From Bacillota bacterium (GTDB taxonomy: Bacteria > Bacillota > Ch66 > Ch109): a DNA stretch of 64,000 nt. Positions 34,423-42,282 of this stretch are shown here, one piece after another. The position numbers were made by a program, and so were the translations under genes. The first letter of the stretch is position 1. Each line of letters begins with the position of its first letter. Location of the stretch: contig JABLWZ010000017.1 of NCBI GenBank assembly GCA_013178275.1, positions 1 to 64,000 on the forward strand, written 5' to 3'. A model generated the notes under the pieces. That model made no database searches, had not been told where the DNA came from, and worked only from the letters and a program-made list of their open reading frames with translations.

Positions 34423-34905
34423 TTATACAATCCTCTCGCCGTATTCGATGGTGCGTATATGCAGCTGGCCGGTTTCGGTCTTAAAGGTTATGGAACGGCC
34501 GTAGTTGGCGCCGGTCTCAGCGTGCAGCAGTTTGATTCCCATTTTCCTCAAGGTCTCGAGCGAACTCTCGGCGTTCCTCTCGCCGATCTTCATAATGCTG
34601 CTGGCCTCGGTCAGGGCGAACATCTGGGCCCCCCCGGCTATCTTGGCCACCAGCCGGCTCTTCATGGCGCCTATCCTTTCCATCTCCTGCACCAGGGCCG
34701 GGATGGCGGTATCCGCGAACTTGGCCTTGTTGTCGGTATTGCGGGCTAGGGCGCTCGATGGAAGCATGATATGGGCCAGTCCGCCGATACGGGTGATCGG
34801 GTCCCACAGACAGATACCGATACAGGACCCCAGTCCAGCCGAACTCAAAATGTCGGGCACCTTTGCTACCTTTAGATCAGCCATGCCTACTTGCAGCACC
34901 GCCAT
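34423..34905 (-). CDS. cheD: Chemoreceptor glutamine deamidase CheD
   Basis: CheD deamidates receptor glutamines and is inhibited or recruited by CheC. The 160-residue protein has catalytic Cys28 in LGSCIGI, His45 in GGLAHIMLP, and the third-residue Thr region TDNKAKFADTAIP. It shares one base with the cheC stop region, and the pair forms the adaptation module typical of Firmicutes. Confidence 0.97.
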   Translation of the reverse strand: MAVLQVGMADLKVAKVPDILSSAGLGSCIGICLWDPITRIGGLAHIMLPSSALARNTDNKAKFADTAIPALVQEMERIGAMKSRLVAKIAGGAQMFALTEASSIMKIGERNAESSLETLRKMGIKLLHAETGANYGRSITFKTETGQLHIRTIEYGERIV

Positions 34906-35525
34906 TACTGATCCACTCCAAGCTTATCCAGAATAATACTCAGCGATCCGGGATCGGGGAACATCATAAAGTGTCCTACCAGGGCCTTGTGATTCTCGCT
35001 GAAGACGGTTTCGATCACCAGCGTGTAGTCCCCCACCTCCGCCATCGGCAGCACCAGCGATCCCAGGATGGACGCGCTCATATCTATCGCCAGGTCTGGA
35101 ACCGAAGGAATGAACTCGAGTCCAGTAAACAGGCTTAAAGCGTTTAGATAAGTACCGCTGAGTATGTTTCCCAGTTCCTTTAACGCCGAATGGCCTATTT
35201 CCCCAAGTTCCTGGTTGGTCTCGGGGGGGACTCCCATCAACAGGTCCACCATCTGATGGGCGGTCTTGAGCGGCAGCATGAACAGGATGCTCCCCGGCGC
35301 CTGACCCAGCGCCCGCAGGAAGATGCCGCAGACGACCTCCTCTTCAGATCCCACCACCTGCCAGATATCGGTGATGGGAATTATGCTCACCCGGGGGACA
35401 CTCATCTCCACCCGTCGATTAATCATAATCGAAAGTGATGTGGCAGCGTTACCCGCTCCAACATTACCGATCTCTGACAGGGCATCGATCTGCAGGTTTG
35501 AGAGGTTCTTTACTTCATCGTCCAT
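34905..35525 (-). CDS. cheC: CheY-P phosphatase CheC
   Basis: CheC dephosphorylates CheY-P and binds CheD. The 206-residue product (start MDDEVKNLSNLQIDALSEIG) carries the two E-x-x-N active sites of the family: EIGN at 18-21 and ELGN in SALKELGNILSG. The ATG at 35525 was chosen because GTGGAGGTGG just upstream is the ribosome site; the longer frame from 35543 would begin inside it. An internal promoter region precedes the gene. Confidence 0.96.
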   Translation of the reverse strand: MDDEVKNLSNLQIDALSEIGNVGAGNAATSLSIMINRRVEMSVPRVSIIPITDIWQVVGSEEEVVCGIFLRALGQAPGSILFMLPLKTAHQMVDLLMGVPPETNQELGEIGHSALKELGNILSGTYLNALSLFTGLEFIPSVPDLAIDMSASILGSLVLPMAEVGDYTLVIETVFSENHKALVGHFMMFPDPGSLSIILDKLGVDQ

Positions 35526-35587
35526 CCAGCGAACCACCTCCACAACTCTAAGTTTACCCCGTTTAAAGCTATCCTTTAACTGATGAT

Positions 35588-35652
35588 ATTATAAATCCGA
35601 CATTAAATAAATGACCATTGTCACATATAGCCGTTTTTTGTAAAAATTTCAA
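35588..35652 (-). promoter_or_regulatory. Internal promoters for cheC-cheD-sigD
   Basis: The 142-base gap before cheC is AT-rich, unlike the rest of the operon. On the minus strand TTGAAA (35647-35652), 17 bases, TATATG (35624-35629) form one sigma-A-like promoter; a second TATAAT (35588-35593) has TGGTCA 18 bases upstream. They would allow cheC, cheD and sigD to be read independently of the riboswitch-controlled start. Confidence 0.55.
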
Positions 35653-35667
35653 CCTAAATTATATCAC

Positions 35668-36114
35668 CTAAACCTCTAGAACCTTTTCCAGGTTCAGCAG
35701 GATTATCAATCGTTCCTCCAGCTTACCGACCCCCAGGAGGAACTCGTTGTCCACCGAGGTGGCGATATTCGACGCCTCTTCGATCTGCTCGCCCTCCAGT
35801 TTTAAAACCTCGGTGACCCCATCTACGATTATGCCCGCTACCATCTCGCCGACCTTGAGGATGATGATCCGGGTCTGCTCCGTGTTTTCCTGGGTTTGAA
35901 TGTTCAGCCTCTGGTGCAGGTCTATCACCGGGATCACGTTTCCCCGCAGGTTGATCACCCCGACCACGTAATGGGGAGCGTTCGGGATCCGGGTAATGGG
36001 CAGAACGCGGTTGATCTCCTGCACCGAGAGGATGTCGATGGCGTACTCCTCCGCTCCCAGGTTGAACGCCACCAGCTGGATTTCCTGGTTTACCGCCGCT
36101 GCTGTTTCTTCCAT
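35668..36114 (-). CDS. cheW: Chemotaxis coupling protein CheW
   Basis: CheW links receptors to CheA. The 148-residue product has the SH3-like CheW fold with QLVAFNLGAEEYAIDILSVQ (about 12-31), the NLRGNVIPVIDL motif (about 62-73) and the conserved C-terminal LLGVGKLEERLIILLNLEKV. AGGAGG lies nine bases before the ATG at 36114 and only three before that at 36120, so the former is used. Confidence 0.96.
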   Translation of the reverse strand: MEETAAAVNQEIQLVAFNLGAEEYAIDILSVQEINRVLPITRIPNAPHYVVGVINLRGNVIPVIDLHQRLNIQTQENTEQTRIIILKVGEMVAGIIVDGVTEVLKLEGEQIEEASNIATSVDNEFLLGVGKLEERLIILLNLEKVLEV

Positions 36115-36155
36115 ATTCATAAACCTCCTGACCGTCTTTCAAACCACTGCACCAG

Positions 36156-38150
36156 TTAGAACAGCGTCCCCACATCGAGGATCAGCGAAACGTCGCCATC
36201 TCCCAGGATGGTCGCTCCCGCCAGGCCAGGAATGCTGGCCATCAAACGCCCCAACGACTTGATCACTATCTCCTGCTGCCCGATCAGCGAATCCACTACC
36301 AGGCCTATCCGTCGGTTGGCCTTGCGCACCACCACCACGAAAAGGTCTTTTTCATTGTCCTCGACCATGCCGTTGGCCCCCAGCTGCTGGCCGAGTTTGA
36401 GCAGCGGCAGGACCTGCCCGCGGAGCACAACCACCTCCTGGGACTGCACCTTTCGGATGTTCTGCCGGTAGACGATGGTGGTTTCATCCACTGAACTCAG
36501 CGGAATGGCGTATATCTCATTCCCGACCTTGACCAGCAGGGCCTGGATGATAGCCAGGGTCAGCGGCAGCCTGATCCTGAAGCAGGTGCCCGCCCCCGGT
36601 TGGTTCTCTACCATGACCGTGCCGCTCAAAGACTCGATTTTGGCCTTTACCGCGTCGAGTCCGACTCCCCGCCCGGACAGGTCGGTCACCGTTTCGGCGG
36701 TGCTGAACCCGGGTTTGAAGATCAGGTTTATCAACTCGTACTCGTCATAGCGGTCTTCGCTAATCCAGCCTAACTCCAGCCCTCTTTTCCGGTTCTTTTC
36801 AACGTCGATTCCCCGTCCGTCGTCGATCACCTCGATCACGACGCTGTTGCCTTCGTGGCGGGCGATCAGTTTTACCGTCCCCTCACGGGGTTTGCCGTTA
36901 CTTTCCCGCACCTCCGGCATTTCGATCCCGTGATCGATCGAGTTTCTCAGCAGGTGCACCAGCGGGTCGCCTATCTCGTCGATGACCGTACGGTCCAGCT
37001 CGGTCTCTTTTCCTTCCATGACGAAGTTGATCTCCTTGCCCAGGTCCTTGGCCAGGTCGCGCACCATGCGCGGGAAGCGGTTGAACACCTGTTCCACCGG
37101 CACCATCCGAACTTTCATCACCACGTTCTGCAGGTCAGTGCTGATGCGGGCGAACTGCTCCACCGTCTCGTTGAGTTCGAACAGGTTCTGGGTGGAGCCT
37201 ATCTGCTCCAGCCGGGTCTTGTTGATAACCAGCTCGCCCACCAGGTTCATCAGGTTGTCCAAACGTTCGATATCCACCCGCACCGTCTGCCTTACCTTGC
37301 CGGTGGAGCGGACAGTCCCGGCAGCCCCGGCGTCCTCTGCCGCCGCCTCCACCATCCGGTGTGCCGCCTCTGACGCGGCGGACACCTCCACCGCGGCCGG
37401 TTCGAAACACTCGCAGCTTACGACCTTGACCTCGGAGATCTGGTTGATGGCTTTCACCACGGCCTCCTGCTCCGATTTGCTGATGAACAGCACCTCGAAC
37501 CGCTGGTCGAAACTGCCCTCCTCCAGTTCCTGGGCCGACGGGAGGCTCTTGAAGATCTCTCCCATCTCCTCCAGGTTCTTGAACACCATGTAGGCCCTGA
37601 CCGACTTCATCAGGGACCCCTCGTCCACCTCCACGACCACGTGAAAGACGTTCAGCTCCTGGTTCTGCGCCTGTTGAATCAGCGTGGAATCGTACTGGTT
37701 GATATTAAAGTCGGAGGATGATTCCTCAACGATCTCCACCCGGGCCGGCTCGCCCGGGGTCGCTGGCTGGTTTTCATTGCCGAGGTTTACCAGCCGCACC
37801 ACGATCTGGTCGACCGGCATCTCTCCCCCTTTGCCCAGTTCGATGGAGTCCACCATCTGGGACAGGGAGTCCAGGCACTGGAAGAGGACATCCACCACCT
37901 CTTCGGTCACCCTGATTTTCTGAGCCCGGAGGTCCGACAGCACGTTTTCCATCTCATGGGTCAGGTGAGCGATCTGGTTGAACCCCATGGTAGCGGCCAT
38001 ACCTTTAAGGGTATGGGAGGAACGGAACAGCTCGCCCAACACCGAAGACTTATGTGGATTGCTCTCCAGATCCAGGAGTGACTGGTTGAGGTTTTGCAGG
38101 TGTTCCCGGCTTTCGATTAGAAATACATCCATGTAACTTGATACATCCAT
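36156..38150 (-). CDS. cheA: Chemotaxis histidine kinase CheA
   Basis: CheA autophosphorylates and passes phosphate to CheY and CheB. The 664-residue protein has P1 with phospho-acceptor His46 (SSHTLKGMAATMGF), P2 for response-regulator binding (about 165-260), P3 dimerisation helices (about 290-345, with NLMNLVGELVINKTRL), P4 kinase domain with N box HLLRNSIDHGIE, G1 DDGRGID and G2 SGRGVGLDAVK, and a P5 CheW-like domain to the C-terminus. All expected domains are present. It starts six bases after cheB. Confidence 0.98.
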   Translation of the reverse strand: MDVSSYMDVFLIESREHLQNLNQSLLDLESNPHKSSVLGELFRSSHTLKGMAATMGFNQIAHLTHEMENVLSDLRAQKIRVTEEVVDVLFQCLDSLSQMVDSIELGKGGEMPVDQIVVRLVNLGNENQPATPGEPARVEIVEESSSDFNINQYDSTLIQQAQNQELNVFHVVVEVDEGSLMKSVRAYMVFKNLEEMGEIFKSLPSAQELEEGSFDQRFEVLFISKSEQEAVVKAINQISEVKVVSCECFEPAAVEVSAASEAAHRMVEAAAEDAGAAGTVRSTGKVRQTVRVDIERLDNLMNLVGELVINKTRLEQIGSTQNLFELNETVEQFARISTDLQNVVMKVRMVPVEQVFNRFPRMVRDLAKDLGKEINFVMEGKETELDRTVIDEIGDPLVHLLRNSIDHGIEMPEVRESNGKPREGTVKLIARHEGNSVVIEVIDDGRGIDVEKNRKRGLELGWISEDRYDEYELINLIFKPGFSTAETVTDLSGRGVGLDAVKAKIESLSGTVMVENQPGAGTCFRIRLPLTLAIIQALLVKVGNEIYAIPLSSVDETTIVYRQNIRKVQSQEVVVLRGQVLPLLKLGQQLGANGMVEDNEKDLFVVVVRKANRRIGLVVDSLIGQQEIVIKSLGRLMASIPGLAGATILGDGDVSLILDVGTLF

Positions 38151-38156
38151 TGTAGG

Positions 38157-39377
38157 CTACCCCCTCTCAGATAAAGCTCGGACTATCTCATGGGCTACTT
38201 GTCCCAAGGGTACAACCCGATCCACCACCTTGGCCTCGATCGCCGAACGCGGTATCCCAAACACTACAGCGGTCGACTGGTCTTCGGCGATGGTCCTGCC
38301 GCCGACGGCCTTTATCTTCTTCATCCCTTCCGTCCCGTCGTTCCCCATCCCGGTAAGGAGCACCGCCACTATCTTCGACCAGAAGCTCTTCGCCACCGAG
38401 TTGAACATGGTGTTGATGTCCGGCCGGTGCCCTCCCACCGGGGACCCCTTATCCAGTTCGATAATGAGCTGGCGCTTTCCCGCCGCTCTTTCGATCGTCT
38501 TCACCGACATGTGATAGTCGCCGGGCGCCACGTAAGCCCACCCCGGCAGCACCTCATCCCCGTCCTCGGCCTCTTTCACGTTAATCCCCGAGGCATGGTT
38601 CAGACGCTCTGCCAGCGACCTGGTGAAACCAGGGGGCATGTGCTGTACGATCAGGACTCCAGCGGCAAGGTCCTTGGGCAGGGACGGGATGATCTCATAC
38701 AGCGCCTTTGGTCCTCCGGTCGAGGTCCCGATCACGACCAGCTTGTTGATCTCGGACCATACCGGCCGGCTAAGGGCCGAGGGTGGTGCGGCCGGGACCA
38801 CCGGCGCAGCCGGGGGCGCAGGTTTGGGCGCCGCTGCCGGCGCGGCCTTGGGTGCCGCAACTGGAGCAGCCGGCCTGGGCGGGCCGGTCTCCACCTTGAC
38901 TTCGGCCGGCCTGGGCGGGCTTGGAGCCGGCCTTAGTGCCGGCACCGCGGCCGGAGCCTGGCTCAGGTTGACCGTCGAGGCCAGTTTAACCTTTTGTCTT
39001 ATCTCATCGCCCAGCTTTCCGATATCCAATGATATCGATCCCGATGGTTTGGCGACAAAGTCCACCGCCCCCCGCTGCAGAGCCTTTAAGGTCGCTTCGG
39101 CTCCAGCCTGGGTGGCGCTGGATATCATCAGAACCGGCGTGGGCCTAATCTTCATTATCTCGTTCAGGGCGCTGAGCCCCCCCATCACCGGCATCTCCAC
39201 ATCGAGGGTTATGACATCAGGCTTTAACCGGTTCAACCCCTCGATCGCTTCCTGCCCGTTCCTGGCGGTCCCCAGTACCTCGATCCCCGGGTCCTCCGCA
39301 AGGATGTCCGATAACATCTTGCGCATGAACGCGGAATCATCAACCACCAGAACCCTGATCTTCTTCAACCCATCCAC
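38157..39377 (-). CDS. cheB: CheB methylesterase/deamidase response regulator
   Basis: CheB removes methyl groups from receptors when phosphorylated. The 406-residue protein has a receiver domain (1-125, phospho-acceptor Asp59 in ITLDVEMP), a long Pro/Ala-rich linker (about 138-208) and the methylesterase domain with the catalytic Ser in GTSTGGPKAL, His in QHMPPGFT and Asp in GMGNDGTEG. The linker is longer than usual. cheR, its methyltransferase partner, is not in this window. Confidence 0.97.
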   Translation of the reverse strand: MDGLKKIRVLVVDDSAFMRKMLSDILAEDPGIEVLGTARNGQEAIEGLNRLKPDVITLDVEMPVMGGLSALNEIMKIRPTPVLMISSATQAGAEATLKALQRGAVDFVAKPSGSISLDIGKLGDEIRQKVKLASTVNLSQAPAAVPALRPAPSPPRPAEVKVETGPPRPAAPVAAPKAAPAAAPKPAPPAAPVVPAAPPSALSRPVWSEINKLVVIGTSTGGPKALYEIIPSLPKDLAAGVLIVQHMPPGFTRSLAERLNHASGINVKEAEDGDEVLPGWAYVAPGDYHMSVKTIERAAGKRQLIIELDKGSPVGGHRPDINTMFNSVAKSFWSKIVAVLLTGMGNDGTEGMKKIKAVGGRTIAEDQSTAVVFGIPRSAIEAKVVDRVVPLGQVAHEIVRALSERG

Positions 39378-39378
39378 C

Positions 39379-40065
39379 TCACATCAGGCCTTTTTTGATA
39401 AGCATTCTCTGCTGCTCGAAGATGTACTTCATGACCCGGTCCCGCTGCCGTTCCCTTATATCGATAAACTCGACGCCGGTCTGGTAGAGCCGGGGCTGCT
39501 GGTCGGGGATGATCGTCGAACGGATCACCCGCGCCTTGACCTCCAGCGGTCTCTTGGGCAGGTGGAGTATGATCCTCATGCTCTCCCCCGGCCGATAACC
39601 CCGGTCGCTGTAAAAAAGCAGTCCCCCACCGCTGACGTCTATCGTACTGGTTTCTAAAAACAGCTCGTCATCGATGACCTTGTCTTTCACCGTGGTATAG
39701 CTTATCCTCAGGCTGGCGGGGACCCGGACCCATGACCGCCGCTGCCTCTTCACCGCCTCGGTCGGCAGCCTGACCACGAACACCGGCAGCGGGTCCCGCA
39801 TCCTTTCCAGGATCGGGGCCTCAAAGGCGTGGTTCGCGTCGTTCAGCATGAAGTTGATCAAGACCCGGGTTTCCCTTCGGAGGGTAACGATCTCACCCCG
39901 GCTCATAGGCATCGCCAGGACCATGGTGTCGCCCCTTATCTCTTCCACCCGGCTGGGATACTTCCCCCGGTAGTCACCGTCCCTGACCTCCAGCTCGACG
40001 TGCTGGTTGGGTCTCAGGTCGCCAGGCGCCAGCTTAACTATTTCTTCACGAGCTATAAAAATCAC
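39379..40065 (-). CDS. PilZ-domain c-di-GMP-binding flagellar protein (YcgR-like)
   Basis: The 228-residue protein has an N-terminal YcgR-like domain (1-100) and a C-terminal PilZ domain with both ligand motifs: RxxxR within KRQRRSWVR (about 107-115) and DVSGGG (about 141-146). YcgR/MotI proteins brake the motor when bound to c-di-GMP. It lies between flhG and cheB. The start is GTG with a poor ribosome site, so translation may depend on coupling to flhG. Its operon is headed by a c-di-GMP riboswitch. Confidence 0.92.
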   Translation of the reverse strand: MIFIAREEIVKLAPGDLRPNQHVELEVRDGDYRGKYPSRVEEIRGDTMVLAMPMSRGEIVTLRRETRVLINFMLNDANHAFEAPILERMRDPLPVFVVRLPTEAVKRQRRSWVRVPASLRISYTTVKDKVIDDELFLETSTIDVSGGGLLFYSDRGYRPGESMRIILHLPKRPLEVKARVIRSTIIPDQQPRLYQTGVEFIDIRERQRDRVMKYIFEQQRMLIKKGLM

Positions 40066-40072
40066 CTGCTTT

Positions 40073-40954
40073 TCAGCGGAACAAACTCACTACATTATTG
40101 AAAAATTTCTGCAGGCCGGTCGGCTGCGGCATACTCTGGTCGCATATCTTGGCGGCTATGGAGTATATACAGAACGATGCCGAGGTGCGCGGGTAGCTCA
40201 AAATCAAAGGCTCCTGCCGGCGCACCGCCTCGCCCACCGCGCTGTCCCAGACCACATGCCCCAGCGACTCGATCTCGGTATTCAAAAACCGCTTGGTCAC
40301 CATCTTGAGCTTGTTGGAGACCAGTCGTCCCTCTTCCTCATTGGCCACCTTATTGATGATCAGGCTGATCTTCTTCTGGGGCACCTCTCCCCGGACGATC
40401 TTGATCAGGCCGTAGGCATCGGTTATCGCTGTAGGTTCGGGGGTTGTGACCAGCAGTATCTCGTCCGAGGCGATTAAAAAGTTCAGCACGTTGTTGGATA
40501 TCCCGGCCCCGGTGTCGATCATCAGGATATCCACGGTTTTTTCTATAGCGTGCAGGTCATTGACCAGGGTCTCCAGCTTCCAGGAAGGCAGGTTGGCCAG
40601 TTCCTTGATCCCCGATCCCCCGGGGATTATCTTGGTCCCCTTGGGTCCTTCCACGATTATCTGGCTCAGGGTCTTCTCGCCGTTGACCACGTGGTACAGG
40701 TTATAGCTCGGGATAATCCCGGTTATCACGTCGACGTTGGCCATCCCCATATCAGCGTCCAGTATCACCACCCGCTGCCCGTACTCCTGCAGCGCCAGCG
40801 CCAGGTTCAAGGCGATGTTGGTCTTGCCGACCCCTCCCTTGCCGCTGGTGACGGTGATAACCCGACTGTGCTTGGGCACCCCGTCGATCTCGTTTTCGAT
40901 CCGGTATTTCAGGTTTTGAGCCAGCCATCTCAGGCGAGTAGCTTGATCGTTCAC
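40073..40954 (-). CDS. flhG: MinD-like flagellar number regulator FlhG
   Basis: FlhG is a MinD/ParA-type ATPase that limits flagellar number and activates the FlhF GTPase. The 293-residue protein has an N-terminal DQATRLRWLAQNL helix (the FlhF-activating region), the deviant Walker A KGGVGKTN (39-46), DADMGMANVD, and MIDTGAGIS. A C-terminal helix (PTGLQKFFNNVVSLFR) resembles a membrane-targeting amphipathic helix. Its start overlaps the flhF stop by four bases. Confidence 0.96.
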   Translation of the reverse strand: MNDQATRLRWLAQNLKYRIENEIDGVPKHSRVITVTSGKGGVGKTNIALNLALALQEYGQRVVILDADMGMANVDVITGIIPSYNLYHVVNGEKTLSQIIVEGPKGTKIIPGGSGIKELANLPSWKLETLVNDLHAIEKTVDILMIDTGAGISNNVLNFLIASDEILLVTTPEPTAITDAYGLIKIVRGEVPQKKISLIINKVANEEEGRLVSNKLKMVTKRFLNTEIESLGHVVWDSAVGEAVRRQEPLILSYPRTSASFCIYSIAAKICDQSMPQPTGLQKFFNNVVSLFR

Positions 40955-42282
40955 TGCAGCTCACCCCCGTTCTGCAGAATCAGGTTGATGATCATCTTGG
41001 GGTCCGCCACCTCGATGTCGTCCGGGACATTCTGTCCGGTGGTGACGTAGGAAAGCTTCTCCTCTATCTGTACCGCCAGGTTGTAGAGCGGTCCGTAAAC
41101 CTCCGCCTCGTCCAGCTTGGTCAGAACCACCTTGTTGAAGTTCAGGCGCTTGAACCGCCGGTAGATGTCCCACATGTCGGTGATCCCGGTGGTAGCGCTG
41201 ACCACCAGCAGCACATCGGTCGGGGCCAGGTAGTAGATAAACTCGCGCAGCTCCTCCATCTGCTGCTCGTTCTTGGGGCTCCGCCCCGCGGTATCGACCA
41301 GTATCAGTTCCTTGTCGGCGAACCGGTTCATCGCCTCCGGGATCAGCTGGGGGTTGAAAACCACCTCCAGCGGGACCCCGATGATCTGGGCGTAGGTCCG
41401 CAGCTGTTCGACCGCCGCGATCCGGTAGGTATCAATGGAGAGCATGGCGACCTTTCTCTTTTCGAGCAGGTAGTAGTTCGCGGCCAGCTTGGCCAGGGTC
41501 GTGGTCTTTCCCACCCCGGTCGGCCCGACCAGGACCACGACCCGCCGCTCTCCATCGCTCAGATCGATAGGGGCCGGCATCTTCAACTGCTGCTGCATGA
41601 TCTTGAACAGCATCTCCCTTACCTCGGTCGAGTTGGTCCACTCGCTGGCCGGCAGGCAGTTCATGAGCTGGTGCATCATCTGGTCCGCCAGCCGCTCCTC
41701 CACCTCGCTCTTTAAGAGCCTTTTGTGGATCTTGTTCAAGGGCATCGGGTAAGCGGGAATCTCGGGAGTCTTCCCCATCTCATGCAGCACCCGGTTCATT
41801 ACCTGCTTCATTTCCTTGATCTCGTCGTGCATCCGGCCCACGTTTTCCTTGGGGGCGGGGTCCGCCGGGGCCAATGCGACACTGGCGGCCAGGGGTCTCG
41901 GCTCCGGCCGCCCGGCAGGTTTCACCGGCTCGCTGAAGCCCGCCGGTACCGCCGTCGACGCGGAAGCGGGCTGTACGAGGGGAGCGAAAGACGCGGCCTT
42001 GATAACCGGCGCGGCCGGGTAAGCGGCTGGGGCTGGGGTTGCAGCTGCGGTCGCGGCTGCCCGGCTGACCGGCAGGGGCAGGGGCATCGAGCCCGGGGCC
42101 CCGGCCGCGGCAGATTCGTCGACCGCGGCGGTCACCTCGACCTTTTCCTGGGTAAAGAAACCCAGTATCCCGCCTTCCTTGAACTTTTTCGTATGCAGGA
42201 TTATGGCGTCGCGACCCATCTCGGTCTTGATCTGGAGGATCGCCTCCTGCAGGTTATTGGCCACAAACCTCTTTACCTTCAT
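40951..42282 (-). CDS. flhF: Flagellar SRP-type GTPase FlhF
   Basis: FlhF positions flagella. The 443-residue protein has a basic N-terminal domain (1-50), a Pro/Ala-rich linker (about 60-145), the N domain (about 150-235), and the SRP-type GTPase domain with GPTGVGKT (253-260), DTYRIAAVEQL, DTAGRS and TKLDE. It overlaps both flhA and flhG by four bases, indicating tight translational coupling. Confidence 0.97.
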   Translation of the reverse strand: MKVKRFVANNLQEAILQIKTEMGRDAIILHTKKFKEGGILGFFTQEKVEVTAAVDESAAAGAPGSMPLPLPVSRAAATAAATPAPAAYPAAPVIKAASFAPLVQPASASTAVPAGFSEPVKPAGRPEPRPLAASVALAPADPAPKENVGRMHDEIKEMKQVMNRVLHEMGKTPEIPAYPMPLNKIHKRLLKSEVEERLADQMMHQLMNCLPASEWTNSTEVREMLFKIMQQQLKMPAPIDLSDGERRVVVLVGPTGVGKTTTLAKLAANYYLLEKRKVAMLSIDTYRIAAVEQLRTYAQIIGVPLEVVFNPQLIPEAMNRFADKELILVDTAGRSPKNEQQMEELREFIYYLAPTDVLLVVSATTGITDMWDIYRRFKRLNFNKVVLTKLDEAEVYGPLYNLAVQIEEKLSYVTTGQNVPDDIEVADPKMIINLILQNGGELQ

